Positions 35,191-48,600 of a DNA stretch of 64,000 bases are shown here, piece after piece. The translations under genes and the position numbers were made by a program. Under the pieces are notes generated by a model. That model ran no database searches, had not been told where the DNA came from, and saw only the letters and a program-made list of their open reading frames with translations. Position 1 is the first letter of the stretch. The number at the start of each line of letters is the position of its first letter. The DNA is taken from NCBI GenBank assembly GCA_013398275.1, contig VZSE01002451.1:555776-619775 (forward strand), written 5' to 3'. Origin of the DNA: Promerops cafer. Lineage: Eukaryota; Chordata; Aves; Passeriformes; Nectariniidae.

Positions 35191-35242
35191 AAAAAAAAAA
35201 AANNNNNNNNNNNNNNNNNNNNNNNNNNAAAAAAAAAAAAAA
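35191..35242. repeat. Poly-A tract interrupted by a 26-N gap
   Basis: There are 12 A before and 14 A after a run of 26 N (35203-35228). It is an unresolved homopolymer or A-rich simple repeat in the assembly. It could be the tail of a retroposed sequence, but I recognise no element beside it. Confidence 0.9.
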
Positions 35243-38200
35243 GTCCTATAATTCTATTCCCTGTAATAAGCATGAAGTGTAAGGTTCATTGCTTTTGAAG
35301 TTAGTGCCTTGATGGTTTGTGCAATAAGGCTGACATGTCCTTACTTGCTTGAAATAAATAATAAAAAAATAAAGGTGTCAGAGTGCTTTTTCAGATGGAA
35401 AGAGGCATTCCTTAAGGAGCCTGAGCAGGTGGGTATGCGAGTGTTGTGGTTCTCTTCCTTCTGAGAAAAGCAAGTTGGATAGTTTGTGTGTTAAATGCCT
35501 CCTCTCAGGGAAGGGCACTTAGGGAGGGCACTTCCATCGCTGCTGGGAAGAGGTTTCTCTGAGAATCCCACCCAGGAAGAGCAGGGTGGGAGCACCCTGC
35601 TCTCATACAGGCAGCCTTGGGGAGAGGGGAATGGAGGAGACACTGTGAGCCTTGTCTGGGGCTGGTCACTCCTGGTGCCAAAAATAGATTTTGCACCTTA
35701 CAAAGGCAGGGCTTCCTTAGGTCCAAACTCAAATGCACAAGACCACTCTTGAGCCTCTACAGTTACACCTGTGCTTGGCACTTTGCTTGGGACCTGCCTC
35801 AGTGCTGGCTGCTCCTGGCTGCAGCTGCTCTTGGCCTCTGGAGTCACCTAGCAAAGTGATGGAGACTTGTCCCTGCTCCAGGCAGCACAGAGACATTTTG
35901 CAGGGCCTTGTTCTGAGTGTAAAACTGCTCGGTCTGTGAGAAGTTTTGGGATTATTATCATTTTGGAAGGGATGCTCTGTTTTTTTTCTAGGATCCCCCA
36001 AGGCATGAGGTATCTTCTGGTCAGGAAGATCAGGACAGTGCTGTTACCATCCTCTGTTCTATCTTTCACTGCTAACACACAGGTTTAGAGGAAATATAAT
36101 TCTGTATCTCTGCTCATGTCACTTGGCATAGTTGCCTTGAATTCAGACTTTAGTCCACCTGAGAATCTGGTCCATCTTGTACACACAGGGCTTTGTTCTC
36201 TGTAGTGGTGTTTCTCCAAACACCTTTGCCAAGTGCTAATATTGCACCAGAGAGAAAGTACACACCTGTGCTTTGGTGAGAACCAGCATGCTGAAGAACT
36301 CCATGCCTTGTGCTTAGACCAACAGGGCTTCAAGCACCTCTGGGAAGTGTTTTTAGGTGTCAGTTTCCTTTCTGTTTGGGAGATGTTCTCCTCAGGAAGT
36401 GCCCGCAGCAGTTACTGTAGGAGAATTTCAGCTCATGAGTACTTTTATACTTGAAGTGTTTTAAAAAAAAGGATGGTGATTTTAGAAATGAACAGTAAAA
36501 ATGGTCTGGCAGTCAAGTGGTATTTGAGGATAAATGTGGGGTAGGTAGTGTACCCTATTCCCCATAGTATGTCAGGAAGTGGGACGCAGCAGTCTGTGTT
36601 AATTATGCTTATGGTGAGCAGCCAGTGCTTCAGCTGGGACTGACTGTGCTGATTGTGATTGACTGGAATTCCAGAGAAGGCTCAAACTCAGCGTGTCTTC
36701 TCAAAGTATGCTGAGATGATGATAACAACTCGTTAAAGTTTTATATTCTTTATGGTGCTTTGTCCCTTGTGACGGTAGAAGCATTTCTGTAATCCAGAGC
36801 ACGCTGGATTATTCCTAGAACATTTCTTTCCTAAAGAGTGTTTTTACTCAGAAAACTGTTTCAAGTCACTGGAAGCGAAACTTTCCTGCAGAGCCCCAGA
36901 TTTCATGTGCATGTGGCCACCTGGAAATTGATGGAAAGAAAAGGAAGGTGCTGAAACTCCTAAGAGAAGCCCCCTGCTTGCCTGCATCCCACATTGCTTC
37001 CTGAAGTGGCCAAGGACTTTGGCAGGGCCTCCTGGCTCTCACAGAGACACTGAAGGGTCTCCATGTCACTGAGGCTTAGGCCATGTGTTGGAAAGGTAGT
37101 TTCCTCCTGTAGTTAAAGAAGAAATAGATATTCTGAGGTGAGAGCGTCTGGTCTGAGGATAAACTTCTCTGGAGAGTTTTCTTGGAGTCAGAAGCCATGC
37201 TGTGGGAGACAGGCTGTTTTTTCAAGTAATGCTTTTTGTCTGAATTTACCTTTTGCAAGTACCTTTGTAAACATGTGCAATACACAGAGGAAGAGAGACC
37301 AGGGCCTCATGGCTGGGATCTGGAGCAGGGGAGCAGGAGGACACCAGGGATCTGCTTTCATGGAGCAAGCACATGGAAGGCCCTCACTCTGAGCCTCAGT
37401 TTCTCCCTTTGCAAAGGGAGATTTGGTAACAGATCCTGCCTTGCAGGATGATTCCCACGGTGTGGCATCAGCATCTCTGTAACAGGGCCCCAGCAGAGCA
37501 GCTCTTGCAGTAAAGATGTGATTTAAATTATTTAGGGTGTTGTCATGTGATCACAACTGATTGAGTTCCTGTGGCTTCACAAGTTGCCATCTGTTATCAG
37601 CCCCATTATGAATTATGCATTAGCTTAAATCAAGGCTTAAACCAGAGGAGTTCAAACAGAGTCCTCACACAGTGATACCATAAAACTGTCTTTAGGGTGT
37701 CAGTACTGGATCCAAAACACTGCAGCCACACGAGACATCATGCTGGTTTGGTATCAGCTCTCTCTGCTGGTTCTGATCACCCTGGAAGACTCCCTTCTTA
37801 GTGGTAGGATTTATGCTGGGCCAGGTGTCACCTGCCCCCTTTGTGAAGCAGGCTCATAAAACTGGTCAAAATTCCATTGCCTGTGTTCTGGCCAAGTGGC
37901 CAGAAATGAGACCACAGTCCCACACCAGAGCCCCAAAGATCTCAGGACTGTGTGGTCAGGGAGCTGCTGCTGAAGGCACAGTGACCACGTGCCAAATTGT
38001 TGGCTGGCTGGATGTGAGGCTTTGGAAGTGCCACGAGCCCTCCTGTAAAACCTGTCAGTTTCTGCACGTGCAGTGGTGTCAAGTGGCCATTTGCTGTAAA
38101 ACACTTCAAGACCAACTCAGCCATTCATCAGAGTCCTCTGGCCTGGAGGTGTCTTGGCCAGAAAGTGGGTTCCTCCAGAACATTCCTGTTCCTCAAGCTG

Positions 38201-41200
38201 GTCTGCAGTGCACCATGTAGTCATTGCTCTTTTCCTGAGAAGGAGAGGTGCCTCAAGCCACTCCAGCTCGTCTGTGGGTGCTTCCCTCTTAGGCCAACGT
38301 GCTGTGGCTCCTCCAAAGCTCTGGAAGCTGCTGCTGGCCAAGCTGTGCTATCTTTCCCTTTTGGTTGTGTAGCTCATATTGGATCTGCATTTAGGACCTG
38401 CTGTTCTTCCAAGGGTGCAATTCCCTGATGTCCCATCCTCTCTGAAGCCACATTTAGAGGCCAGGCTTTCTCTGCCCAGGCTACACCAACACAAGACAGC
38501 CAGCTTGGCAGCCCAGGGTGATGGGGCAGGCTTGGCTCTCACTGCAGGCCTGGGGCATGCTGAATTCACACACATTTGCTGGGCAGCAGATCGGGTCAGT
38601 GACCTTGCTGTGATGCAGAGGCAGGCAGTTTATTACCATCCATCTGAGATACTATAAAATAAACAGTTCTCTTTGTGGGAACAGGCACCAGAGATTACTG
38701 CAGCTAAATCAAGACTTACTTGGCGAGTGTGTGTGGTAGGGAACGCAGAAAATTCATGGCATCCCCAGAAGCCAAGTGCTTTCACCCAGATTGTGTGGCT
38801 GTCCTAGGGAGGACTGCTGGGATCTGTGAGCCAAGCAGGATGGATAGGCAGCGAATGAATATCTCCTGGCATTAGCAGTGGTTGCAACGATAATTTCTGT
38901 TTGAATTTTTGGGTCATAAATCTGTTTGAGTCTGCAAGGACACTTCCAGTGGCTCCAGCTTTATCCTAGTGTTGGGAGCTATTTTGCTACAGCTGGAGGG
39001 TGCTTGTTCCATCAGCTGGCACCAGGGCTGACTCTGGCTCCTGGTTTCTGCCCTTGGATATCTGAGGGCAAAAATCCTTTGACTTTAGAGGAGTTGCTCG
39101 CACAATGTCCCTGCTAGAAATAGAACTGTGTCCCTCCTCTTTAAAGCAGGGCCAGATTCTCTGTCTGCATCTTGATGTGTAAAGCCTTCCCCTGGGAGAG
39201 AGCCAGCCTTCGTTTTCCTCCCAAATTCACAAGTGTCCATACCTCTTGCAGTTTTACAGAGGGCTGAACAGTCTCTTGAGCCAAGACAGGAATCTGGAGT
39301 GTTTCTTAACCTCTTTTGGAAAGAGGGTGGTGGATAGGAAGGCAATAGTGCCAGTGTGGAGGTTTTTGTAAACTCACTTGGTCATACCAGAGATTTGTCT
39401 CACATTTTGTCCCTGTGACTTTGCAGTTTGGAGGTGAAGGGAAGGAATGGTGAAGCTCTGGATGCTGGGACCACAACGGGTCAGGAAGAAAGGAGTAAGA
39501 AAACAAAGGAGAAAGAGTTGGGATTTAGTGTGGACCACCAAGATGGGAGAGAAGTGAGACAAATTTTTGGACTAAGTCTCAAATTGCTCCAAACCACAGG
39601 GTGCTGTGCCTGGGGGAGACAGGGAGGGAATAGTTATGCAATTGCACCCTCAGTCATGCAAAGGCAAAGTACTGGACGAAGGGATTGCCTTAGATATATT
39701 GCAGTTGGAGCCTAGCAGAGCATTTGATACAGGGTCTTACAAGATCTTGCCCTCCCTCCGAGATTGTTTGGCTTGTTTTGAATAGGAACTCAGTCGTGTG
39801 GATTAGTAGAAATGACAAATGATACATGGCTCTGGTCATGCAGATTTTCAACCAATGTGACTGATGAAAGTTTTTGATTCATCCATTTCACTGAGGGCTC
39901 CTCCTGTGTGTTAGCAAAGCAGTAAAGAGCATTTTACTGGCAGTTTTAGGTGCGATGTTTTTCAAACATTACTGAGTACCTTGTGCGTGAGGCATGGCAG
40001 AAACCAGGAAGTTTGGTCGTTTTGGTGGGAAAGTGATGGAATGTTAGAGGAGGAAAAGTAGTTTTTCTGTATGAGAGAAACATCTGAAAGCAAAATTCTT
40101 TAGGAAGGAGGAACCCTTAAAGCTTTAGTGTGAGAGACAGCAAAGTGAGCCCTTGGGTGTGTGTGACAGACTGACAGCAAGATAACTGGAGTCAGGCTAT
40201 TGGACTGCACTGGGACTGGGAAAAGTGGCATAGCTCCATGGAAATTACAGGGTTTTGGCAGTTTATCCCTGCTGAAGATACAGCTGGGGTAGAATTTACT
40301 GACAAGAAATTACCAATCAACAGGTTTGAAATCGGAGCTGAAAGTATGAGGGGCGAGTTAAATAAATCTACTTGCCCCCACATATTAAGGACTGGAGTCT
40401 GCTTATTCCAGGCAAGAGGAGAAGGAGAAAGGCTGTGCAGGAGCCTGCCAAAATCTCCGAGGTGTGGGAGTATTACTGAGCAGTGTGGGGAGACTTGGCA
40501 CACTTGAAAGGAAGTGGAGTATGGCACTAAAGCCCATTCCTTGGGAGCAAGAGGGCTGGCTGGGAGGCAGCCTGGCTGACCAAATCTGTCTTCCTACCTC
40601 ATCCTAGCATCCCAGCCAGTCCATTCCAGGCGGTAATTGGGTGGTCAAAAAGTCACTTCTGAAAATACTTAGTTTTGTATCATTATTTTGTTCCTGTCTT
40701 TGTGATTTCATTCCCTAAAAACAACTATCAGGTTATGGAAGGCTGCATTTGTTAAGCAAGGAGTAAGCAGCTGGGTTTCAAACACTCACTGAGCTGGTCC
40801 TTCAGGCAACTCTTTGAGAATTTTCACCAATGGACAAGGAGAGAAGAAAGGAGAAAGTGGAAGAGAGTGTTTATATTGAAATCTTTATTTAGTTCCAAAA
40901 GCCTAGAGCAAAGCATCAAAACACAGAGTGCCTCATGCAAGCCAAGACAGGGAACAGAATTTCCATTTTATTCCAGATGAGAAGTAGGTCTTGTTATAAA
41001 GGGGGTTGGGTGACAAAGCTAAATGTAATTTAAATTTCTACTCCAATCTATTTTTAATTATTCATGTGTGGATTCTTTTGTAGGGTTAACAAGGAATTTG
41101 CCAGGAGCCAGGCCACAAAGGCTTGACTTGTAGTTTTCCAGCAGACATCCTGAAAATACACTGTCACAGGCAATCAGTGTCCTTGGGGAGGTGGCCTGTT

Positions 41201-44200
41201 AGCAGGGTGTTTACTAATTGGGATCATTCCAGAGTGGATAATTGTTTGTGACACCCACGCTGATTGGACCCACAATATCTTCCCATCCTGCAAATGGTCC
41301 ATGACAGTTTTGATGAAGTTGAAGTTTGGAGTCTGAATGAATCCAAGGAAGGAAAGAAGAAATGCTTCCACTGGAAAATACATGTAGAAGAGCAGAGCTG
41401 TGCCCCGGGTCAGCCCCCAAGAATGGAGACACATGAGCACACAGAGAAAAGCCACTGGTGGGTCTTGTCACACTTCCTATTTTTTTCCTCTCGTGTTAAT
41501 TAAGAGACTGGAGGAGGACCAGCCATGCCAAAATAAAACGGGGAGAACTGGTGTATTTTGCACAGGACAGGGGTGTCCTAACCAAGGACTTTTGGACTTA
41601 TGGGGAAACTGCATTTATTGAAATATTTATTTAAGATTTATTGAAATATCTGAATGAGTTCAGATGTGGGTCAGGCTTTGCTGCCAGACAGTAGCAAAAG
41701 TGATGCAGATATGCCCAGCAAACCAGCAGCTCTCTGGGCTGGGAGCAGTATGTGAGGGTTGGAAATACCATTTTGCAGAGGACATAGAGAGATTTTTATT
41801 TTTATTTTTTTTTTCCTGGGGGCTGGCCCAAAAGGTATTTTATATTTTTTGGTATTATTGACTGATACATTGATACCTGCCTTATAGCCAGTTTGACAAT
41901 CACAGAACTGCAAGAGCATTCCTGTCCAGCCCCCTGCTCAAAACTTATTTGCTCTTCTGTGCCAAGCATTAATTGGATTTTCACGCGTTTGACAGAAATG
42001 TGGTTGCTGTGTTTTGTCTGGTTTGTATCTGTACTGCACCAAGATGAGCAGGAGAAGCAGGAGGTTTAGTCTTTGCAGTTCAGAGCTCAGAATCTGTAAA
42101 TTCTGGATTCTGTAAACTCCATGCAAGTGAAAATGAACAGCGTTTGCCAGATTTCAGACTAAGGATGAAGTTGCAGGGCTGGTCGCTGGCCATGGATAAT
42201 GGTAAATATTCTGGGCTTCCCTGCTCCCAAAATGTCCTCAGTGGTCAATAATTTCTCTATACGTATTTCAGGGAGACTCTAGGAAACTTAGAACAGGACA
42301 TATATCAGGTCTAAGAATCACTGCTAGAATTCCCATATCCACTGTCTGGACTTTTGATTGGGAAGTAAAGAATTAAAGAAGCATTACTCTGTAACAAGCT
42401 TGGCAGGCCAGGGAAGTTATTAGTGCTGTTAGGAGAAACTATATCCATGTCCTGGCTAGTAATAGGCTAAAGTAATGGCTAAAGCATAGGAGACAAGGAT
42501 TCAAAGGTGTCCAGCAGCAACAGAGTTCATATTCCTGTCCAAAACAAAGGTCAGTCATCCTCCTGAGCCAGAAATTGTTCCTGGAGAGAAAGCTCTCCTG
42601 CTGCTGTAGTCATGCTCCATTCCAAAAGCAAAGGAAGTTCCAGATGCAAATTGTCATGGAAAATTATGAGAAGCTATCTAGATCTGAGCTTTGAAAATGA
42701 GAACTCTTCATATAATCTCTCCTTTCTTCCAGATCTCCCTGCCCAGCCCCGTGTGAGAGGCGTCCCATGGAAGGCAGGATCACTGGATGTTTTACTGGTG
42801 GTCCTTGTAGAAGTAATCACAGTGAGCTGAGTGGTGGTGTGTGATGGAATAGAAAATCCCTCTTTTCAGTGTTCTTATCCGAGTGAAAACAGTCCTCTGA
42901 AGATCTGTCTGGATGCTGCAGACTGTTCTCCACAAACTCACCGTGCTGGGGCCTGTGATGGCTCTGGATGAGTTCAACAGCTTTTGGCCGAGTTAGACAC
43001 CGGGAGGGAAACCAGTGCCTTGTCTTTGAGGCAAAGCTGAAGGTGCCTCTCAGGACATCAAAATCGTAACAGTGAGTAACAGTGCTGGGCCAGGGAATTG
43101 TGTAGGTTCATTATTTGTGCAATAAATGTGTTGTTCAATTCACCAGTGCAATGGGAGCTGCACCCAGCACAGCCCAGGCTGGACGGGTGAGTGGAACTGC
43201 ACGGGACCTGCAGGAGGAGATCCACTGCCACAGAAAGGCAGGTGGTGCCTGTCACATACTGACCATTTGACACTCTGTTTAGCATCTCCCCAGGGAAACC
43301 CTCCAATCAAAGAACTGTATTCCCTAAAATAAAACCCTCCAATCAAAGAAGAACTGTATTCCCTAAAATAAAACTTCCAAGGATTTCTCAGGACCTTTGT
43401 TAGCCTCTTGTAATGTTGTGGTGCAGCGAGGAAACTTGTCCAAGAGCCATACAGAGAATGAAAAAGTCCAATCTGGGAGTGTCCAGGTGTGCTTTACAGT
43501 TGCCCCTTGTATGCAACAAAAGGGGTTAATTAACTGTTTCCAAAAATATGCTAAAGGCTTCCCCAGCAGTGAGAGGTGGGATACTGCTCTGGTCATGCAG
43601 CATTCCCCCACAGCCAGCAGGATCATACAGGAGTGGTGTGGTCCAGCTTTCTGGCTCCTGTCAGCAGATTAGGACTTAAATGGGATCAAGGACTCAGACT
43701 TTGGAGTGGGAGCACTGGTTACATGAGATGATAATTTTTATGGGTCTTAAGAGAGGCAACCCATCTCCTACAGCCCGGCATCCCGCACATTCGCCTAACT
43801 CTGATAATCTTCCAGAGCTTTAGCAGATTCACAGGAAAGGGTGGACCTGGAAGGATTCCTGGGGGCTGTCAAATAAATATCCAGTGTTTCAATTGCAATG
43901 AGCTCCAGTGCATCTTCTGTAAATCTGTTTCAAGCTGTTTTTTCGGGGTCAGTGGAACACAGTATAAATCCCAGCTTGCTCAAGTCCTTCAGGCAGAGAA
44001 TTTGTGGAATACATATGGAAATACTTTTGCCTGGTGTTCTCTGCTCTGCACCTCTCCCAAACAGAACTTACAATTGTGTTGCAGAATAAAAGGGAAAAAC
44101 CTCCGAGCCTGGAGTAATGTATACAATTCAATAATACATGAAATTCAAAGCCACACATTAATCACATTCATGTTTAGCTTTCAGATTTAAACCCCTGCAG

Positions 44201-45258
44201 GTTGGCTGCCCTTTGTTCTGCTAAGTGGAAGGGGGCATTCCAGCCTCTCCGTGCAGAGTTCAAAAACTGCCTCGGGTAACAAGTGCAATTGGCTTTTTAG
44301 GCCTCTTTGTATTGTCCCTTCGGGGCATAGTGAGAAGCTACTGCACAGGTTGGCCCCTTATCAAGCTGTTCAAAGGGAGAAAAGTTTGGATAGCAAAGGT
44401 TTGGCAGGTCACTGCGAGGGGCCGCTCGCAGGTTCAGGAGGCCAGGACAGGAAAAGTGATGATGCTGCAAGTCAGAATCCAGCTGCACTGGCAGGTCTGG
44501 GCAGGAAGGGCAAGTTATACAACAGCCTCTCCTTTCCTCCCGCCACCATCCAGCTCCCAAGCCCCTTGTTTTCATTAGTGTCAGCTCGTTTGCAGATTTT
44601 TGTGAGCAGGATTTCGGATGGGAGTGCTTGCCTCTGACATGCCCTTGTGAGTGCAGGATTATTATGAGCTGTTCCTGGTGGTTACCTTGGTCCAGGATTC
44701 ACTCATCCGAGCTCTGCAGCTTCCTTGCCTCTGGCTGTTCAGACCCCTGCTCTCCCTCCCTCCTTTCAACCCATTCAAAATGCTGTTGCAGTATGGCTTT
44801 ATCCCTGCCCTTTTCCCAGCAGCCTGGCTTTCCAGGGCTCCACACGGGCAAATTAAGCCACAGGGAGCAAAGACTATCCTGCTGCCCTTCAGAAGAGAGC
44901 TGCCACAGGAACCTGCCTGCTTGCTAATGCCTACACTGGCCTGGCTTTTAAACACCGGGGGGGTGCTGTGGCTAACTGGAGAAGGAAATTATTTGCAGTA
45001 GCTGATTTGCATCAGGGCTGTAGTCTGGGCTGATCCAATCACAGCAAGATGTGGCAGTAGTCATGGTTGTGCTGTGGCTGCAGATTTATTGGGAGTAGCT
45101 TCAGGACAAATCTGGGGGCTGGTAGCAGTCCAGCTGTGGTATTGTAGGGGTTAAACATGTATCACCAAAAACCTGCAACGACAATCTACAATATTTTGGC
45201 CAGCAGGGAGTTCAAAGTGCATCCACAGAGCTGTAATAACATGTTGTCCAGCTTCCAA
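35243..45258. other. Intergenic, no gene seen
   Basis: No coding exon or clear transposon was recognised. It contains a short tandem duplication at 43296-43374 and a possible conserved regulatory stretch at about 37520-37640. ORFs such as 44651-45001 have no recognisable features. Confidence 0.65.
43296..43374. repeat. Two-copy tandem repeat, 36/39 bp
   Basis: The segment starting AAACCCTCCAATCAAAG and ending CTGTATTCCCTAAAAT occurs twice back to back. The second copy has a 3-base AAG insertion. The near identity implies a recent duplication. Confidence 0.93.
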
Positions 45259-45655
45259 ATTATAGAATCATAGTTGGGTTTACAGGGGCCTTCCAGATGG
45301 TCTCATTCCAACCTGCTGCCATGGGCAGGGACACCTTCCACTATCCCAGCTTGCTCAGGGCTCCATCCTGGCCTTGGACACTTCAGAGATGGGATCTTTT
45401 CTGGGAAGTGCCAGTGTTTTTCCACCCTCACAGACAAGAATTTCTTCCTAATATCCAATCTAAACCTGTTCTCTGTCAGTTCAAGGCCATTCCCCCTTGT
45501 CTTGTCATTCCAGGGCCTTGTCCAAAGTCCCTCTCCACTTCTCCTGGATCCCCTCTAGGCACTGGAGAGTGCTCTAAGGTCTCCTAGAGCCTTCACTTCC
45601 CCTGGCTGAATGACTCAGTCTGTCTCCACAGGAGAGGTGCTCCAGCCCTTGGGTC
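45259..45655 (-). mobile_element. CR1 LINE fragment
   Basis: This is the reverse complement of the avian CR1 3' region. It starts ATAGAATCATAG (the tail repeat), then CATTCCAACCTGCTGCCATG, then GGACACCTTCCACTATCCCA. It also has TTTCTTCCTAATATCCAATC, AACCTG and GTCTTGTCA, and ends near CTCCAGCCCTTGG. It is about 400 bp, 5'-truncated, with no intact ORF. It is longer and somewhat more diverged than the copy near 22.6 kb. Confidence 0.92.
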
Positions 45656-48600
45656 CCTGTTGCCAACCCAGGGAAGGCCTGAACTGAAGATGTTCTGTCT
45701 GAATGGGGGAGACACAATCAGCATCCCCAGAGTGCTTATAAACATCCCAGAAAACAGGATATGGAGCAGACAGTTTGGGAGTAAACACGAGTGACTCAGT
45801 GGGACTGCCCATCACCGGCCAGATGAGCCTGAACTTTGAAGTTAAATGGTCTGAATTCCAGAGAGTCCAAACATTTTACACACTGAAGTGAAATGCCAAG
45901 TTCAAGGCGTATAGGAGGTGTAGTGTTGGATTAAATGCTCTCCACAGAGTGATGACCTCTTGCTGCTGGGTCATCCAAGGACATTTTCCATGCTAAATTC
46001 AACTTCTGATGGTGCACACCATTAATAGTCATCAAAGTGGTGGAGCAGTTTGATCCTGTGAGGACCTCTCCCAAACTTAAAGGAGGAGAATAAAGAGGTC
46101 TTTTAACTGGGGGTGGAACTCAAACGTTTGTTAGGATTGAGTGGTAAATTCATCACTCTCACCTGCAAAACTGTGGGCTGACAAATTGGGCTGAGCCCAG
46201 TTGTGGGCTGACAAAGACAGTGTGGCCTGAAAGACTTTCATGTAGAGCACAAATATTGAGGTGCAACAGAGGGCAAAATTTTCCGGTGCTGTCAGTTGAA
46301 GAGAGAATATTTTGTGCAACAACTCCGAATTAAAATTGCAGTTATAAAGTATATACTGTTCTTGTAGGGCCACACTGGGGTTTTAGTAAAGCAAATGGCA
46401 AAGCTCCCACTAATAGGGTTTGGCCCACAGCAAATTCAGCTCTGGAAGTTATTCTGTATTATATATAGAAAGAAGGAAATTTCCAACCAATCAAGCTTTG
46501 ATGCAAAACTTTTCCTGTTTATATTGAAAGAATGATTGGTGTCCTGTAAGCAGCATGCAAAAACTTCCAAAAGGCTGGATTATTGAATAGTACCTTGGAG
46601 TTTTAGTGGGAGATCACACAAGTGACTTTCCAAACTTACTCCCTGTGCTTCTGCACTACCAAAATATATGGAAAAACGTGGAGCAGGCTTTCCAGAGGCA
46701 TTAAGCACCCCATCCCCATTTTGAGGGCTGTGTTAACTTGAAATCAGTATAGAGCCAGGTGTCTAATTGAGGCAGTCCCTGGTGTTTCATAGTTGCCATA
46801 AGGAGCAGTGTTGGTTAGGATATAGTCAAAGATCTCAGAGAAGTCCTGTTGACTTAAAAAGGAGCAGGACTCAGCTCGGCTTCTGATCTAAAGGGTTTGA
46901 CTCAGGAGTAAGCATCTGTCAGCTGCCCAGTAATAACTTGCTGTTGGTGTATTCTGACCCTGTGACAGTCCACAATAAATGGGAAACAATTAGGTTTAGT
47001 GTTTTAGTCTGTAACTCGTGAGAAAGCCACTCCATGTTTGAAAGAAAGGCTCCCCAGGGACATGAGTGTGCATGAGGACTGAGGGAAGCTGCTGTGTGGT
47101 AGTTTATTGCAATCACTCATGGTTTCTGAGTCAGAGCTCTGAGGTACAGCGATTTCCATCTCCTCCAACTCCTCTTGATCCTTCTGTTCCTTCCTTTCAA
47201 TTAATTTTTCCCTTACAGAAAGGAGGGGAGATTTCTGTCATAGGCCAGGACTGAAATTGTGAGTTTGATGCCCATATACCATTTCTTCCTCCTGCTTTCC
47301 TGGCTGATGAAGATGAGCTGTATCCCATTTTCCTAAGGGAACAAGACCCATGAAGGTGTTTTTCTGCACGTTCTCTCAGCTTGGAACAGCAAAATCTTCA
47401 ATCTGCAGCTTTTGTTCATGTCCATAAGGGTTGGATGGATGCTCACTCAACCACTGGATGCTCCTGTCCTTCAAGGAGGGTCGTAGCTGGAACTTGTCTT
47501 TATGATCAGCCAAACTAATCCATGTTCTGAAACTGTCACATTTGGCTTAAGGTTTATAATTTGGGGACTGTAAGGAGGGGCTCAGTTCCTATTACGCTAG
47601 GGAGAAAAATCAGAGAACAATTTTCAAGGTGTGGGAGAGAAAACTCCCACAACATTCTAGAGAGGAGAAACCTGTGGCTCTTTGCTTTACAGCAAGACAG
47701 AGGTGACACCTTCTAAAAAGCTGTGTAGGCCTTGCCTGGGACAGGCTCAGCTTCCTGACAGAACTCTCTCAGAGCAGAAAATTGGTTCTAACATCCCAAG
47801 TGTTTAAAAATATAGATAGGAATACACTTTGAAGGAGCATGAAGTAAATCTGAGGCAGCAGGTTATATCTAAAAGGACTTTTTTCTTAAAAGGCAGTGTC
47901 TGATGAAAGACTTGCAGTCTCTCTTCTGTTCATGTGCTGAGAAAAATATTCTGGCCACACTGCAAGCAGCCAGATAGTTCACAAAAAGATTCAGTAACTT
48001 AACATGATCTTACTTGCATAGAACTTGCTGTTCTTTGACCTAACTCAACCCAGGAGGGTTTTAAAAGGAGAGAAATAAGGTGTTTCTAATTAAAAAATTG
48101 TAAAAAAAAAAAAGAAGTTTTCAAGAAGAAAAAAGCAAACAACAGAAGAACATCGATTGAAGAATTATTTAATTTTAAAAGTTGCCTAATTCTCCCCGTG
48201 TTTCGACATGAAAGGTGGATCTGTGGCCAGCTTGTAAACTGCAATCACTTGGCTACTGGCCCACACACATGGGTAGCAAGCCAGCTTCTGCCCTGCCTCC
48301 TCACCACTCTCTGGTGTGCTGCAGCGTGGCAGGAGGAGACGGATGTGAGCAGGAGCACTGCAGAACTGGCAGAGTCAGCAGTTGATTGGATGCCATTTTC
48401 ACAGCTGTTGGATGTTTGTGTTTGGGAAAGGAAAGCTGATCCGTGAGTTTAAGACAAGGATAATTCCCGTCCTTCCAGTGCCTCAAGAGGGGAGTGATCG
48501 GGAGGGAGTCACAAAGTCTTTGAGATTTTGCAACTTGTGTGCATAGCTCTTAAGGTGACAGATTGGGAGAAAGGTTCTTTTTCTTGTTAAATCTTTGGAG

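Noticed and set aside
44225..45001. Group of plus-strand ORFs of 94-128 residues
   Set aside because: Three different frames are open over the same stretch, which argues for low stop density rather than coding.
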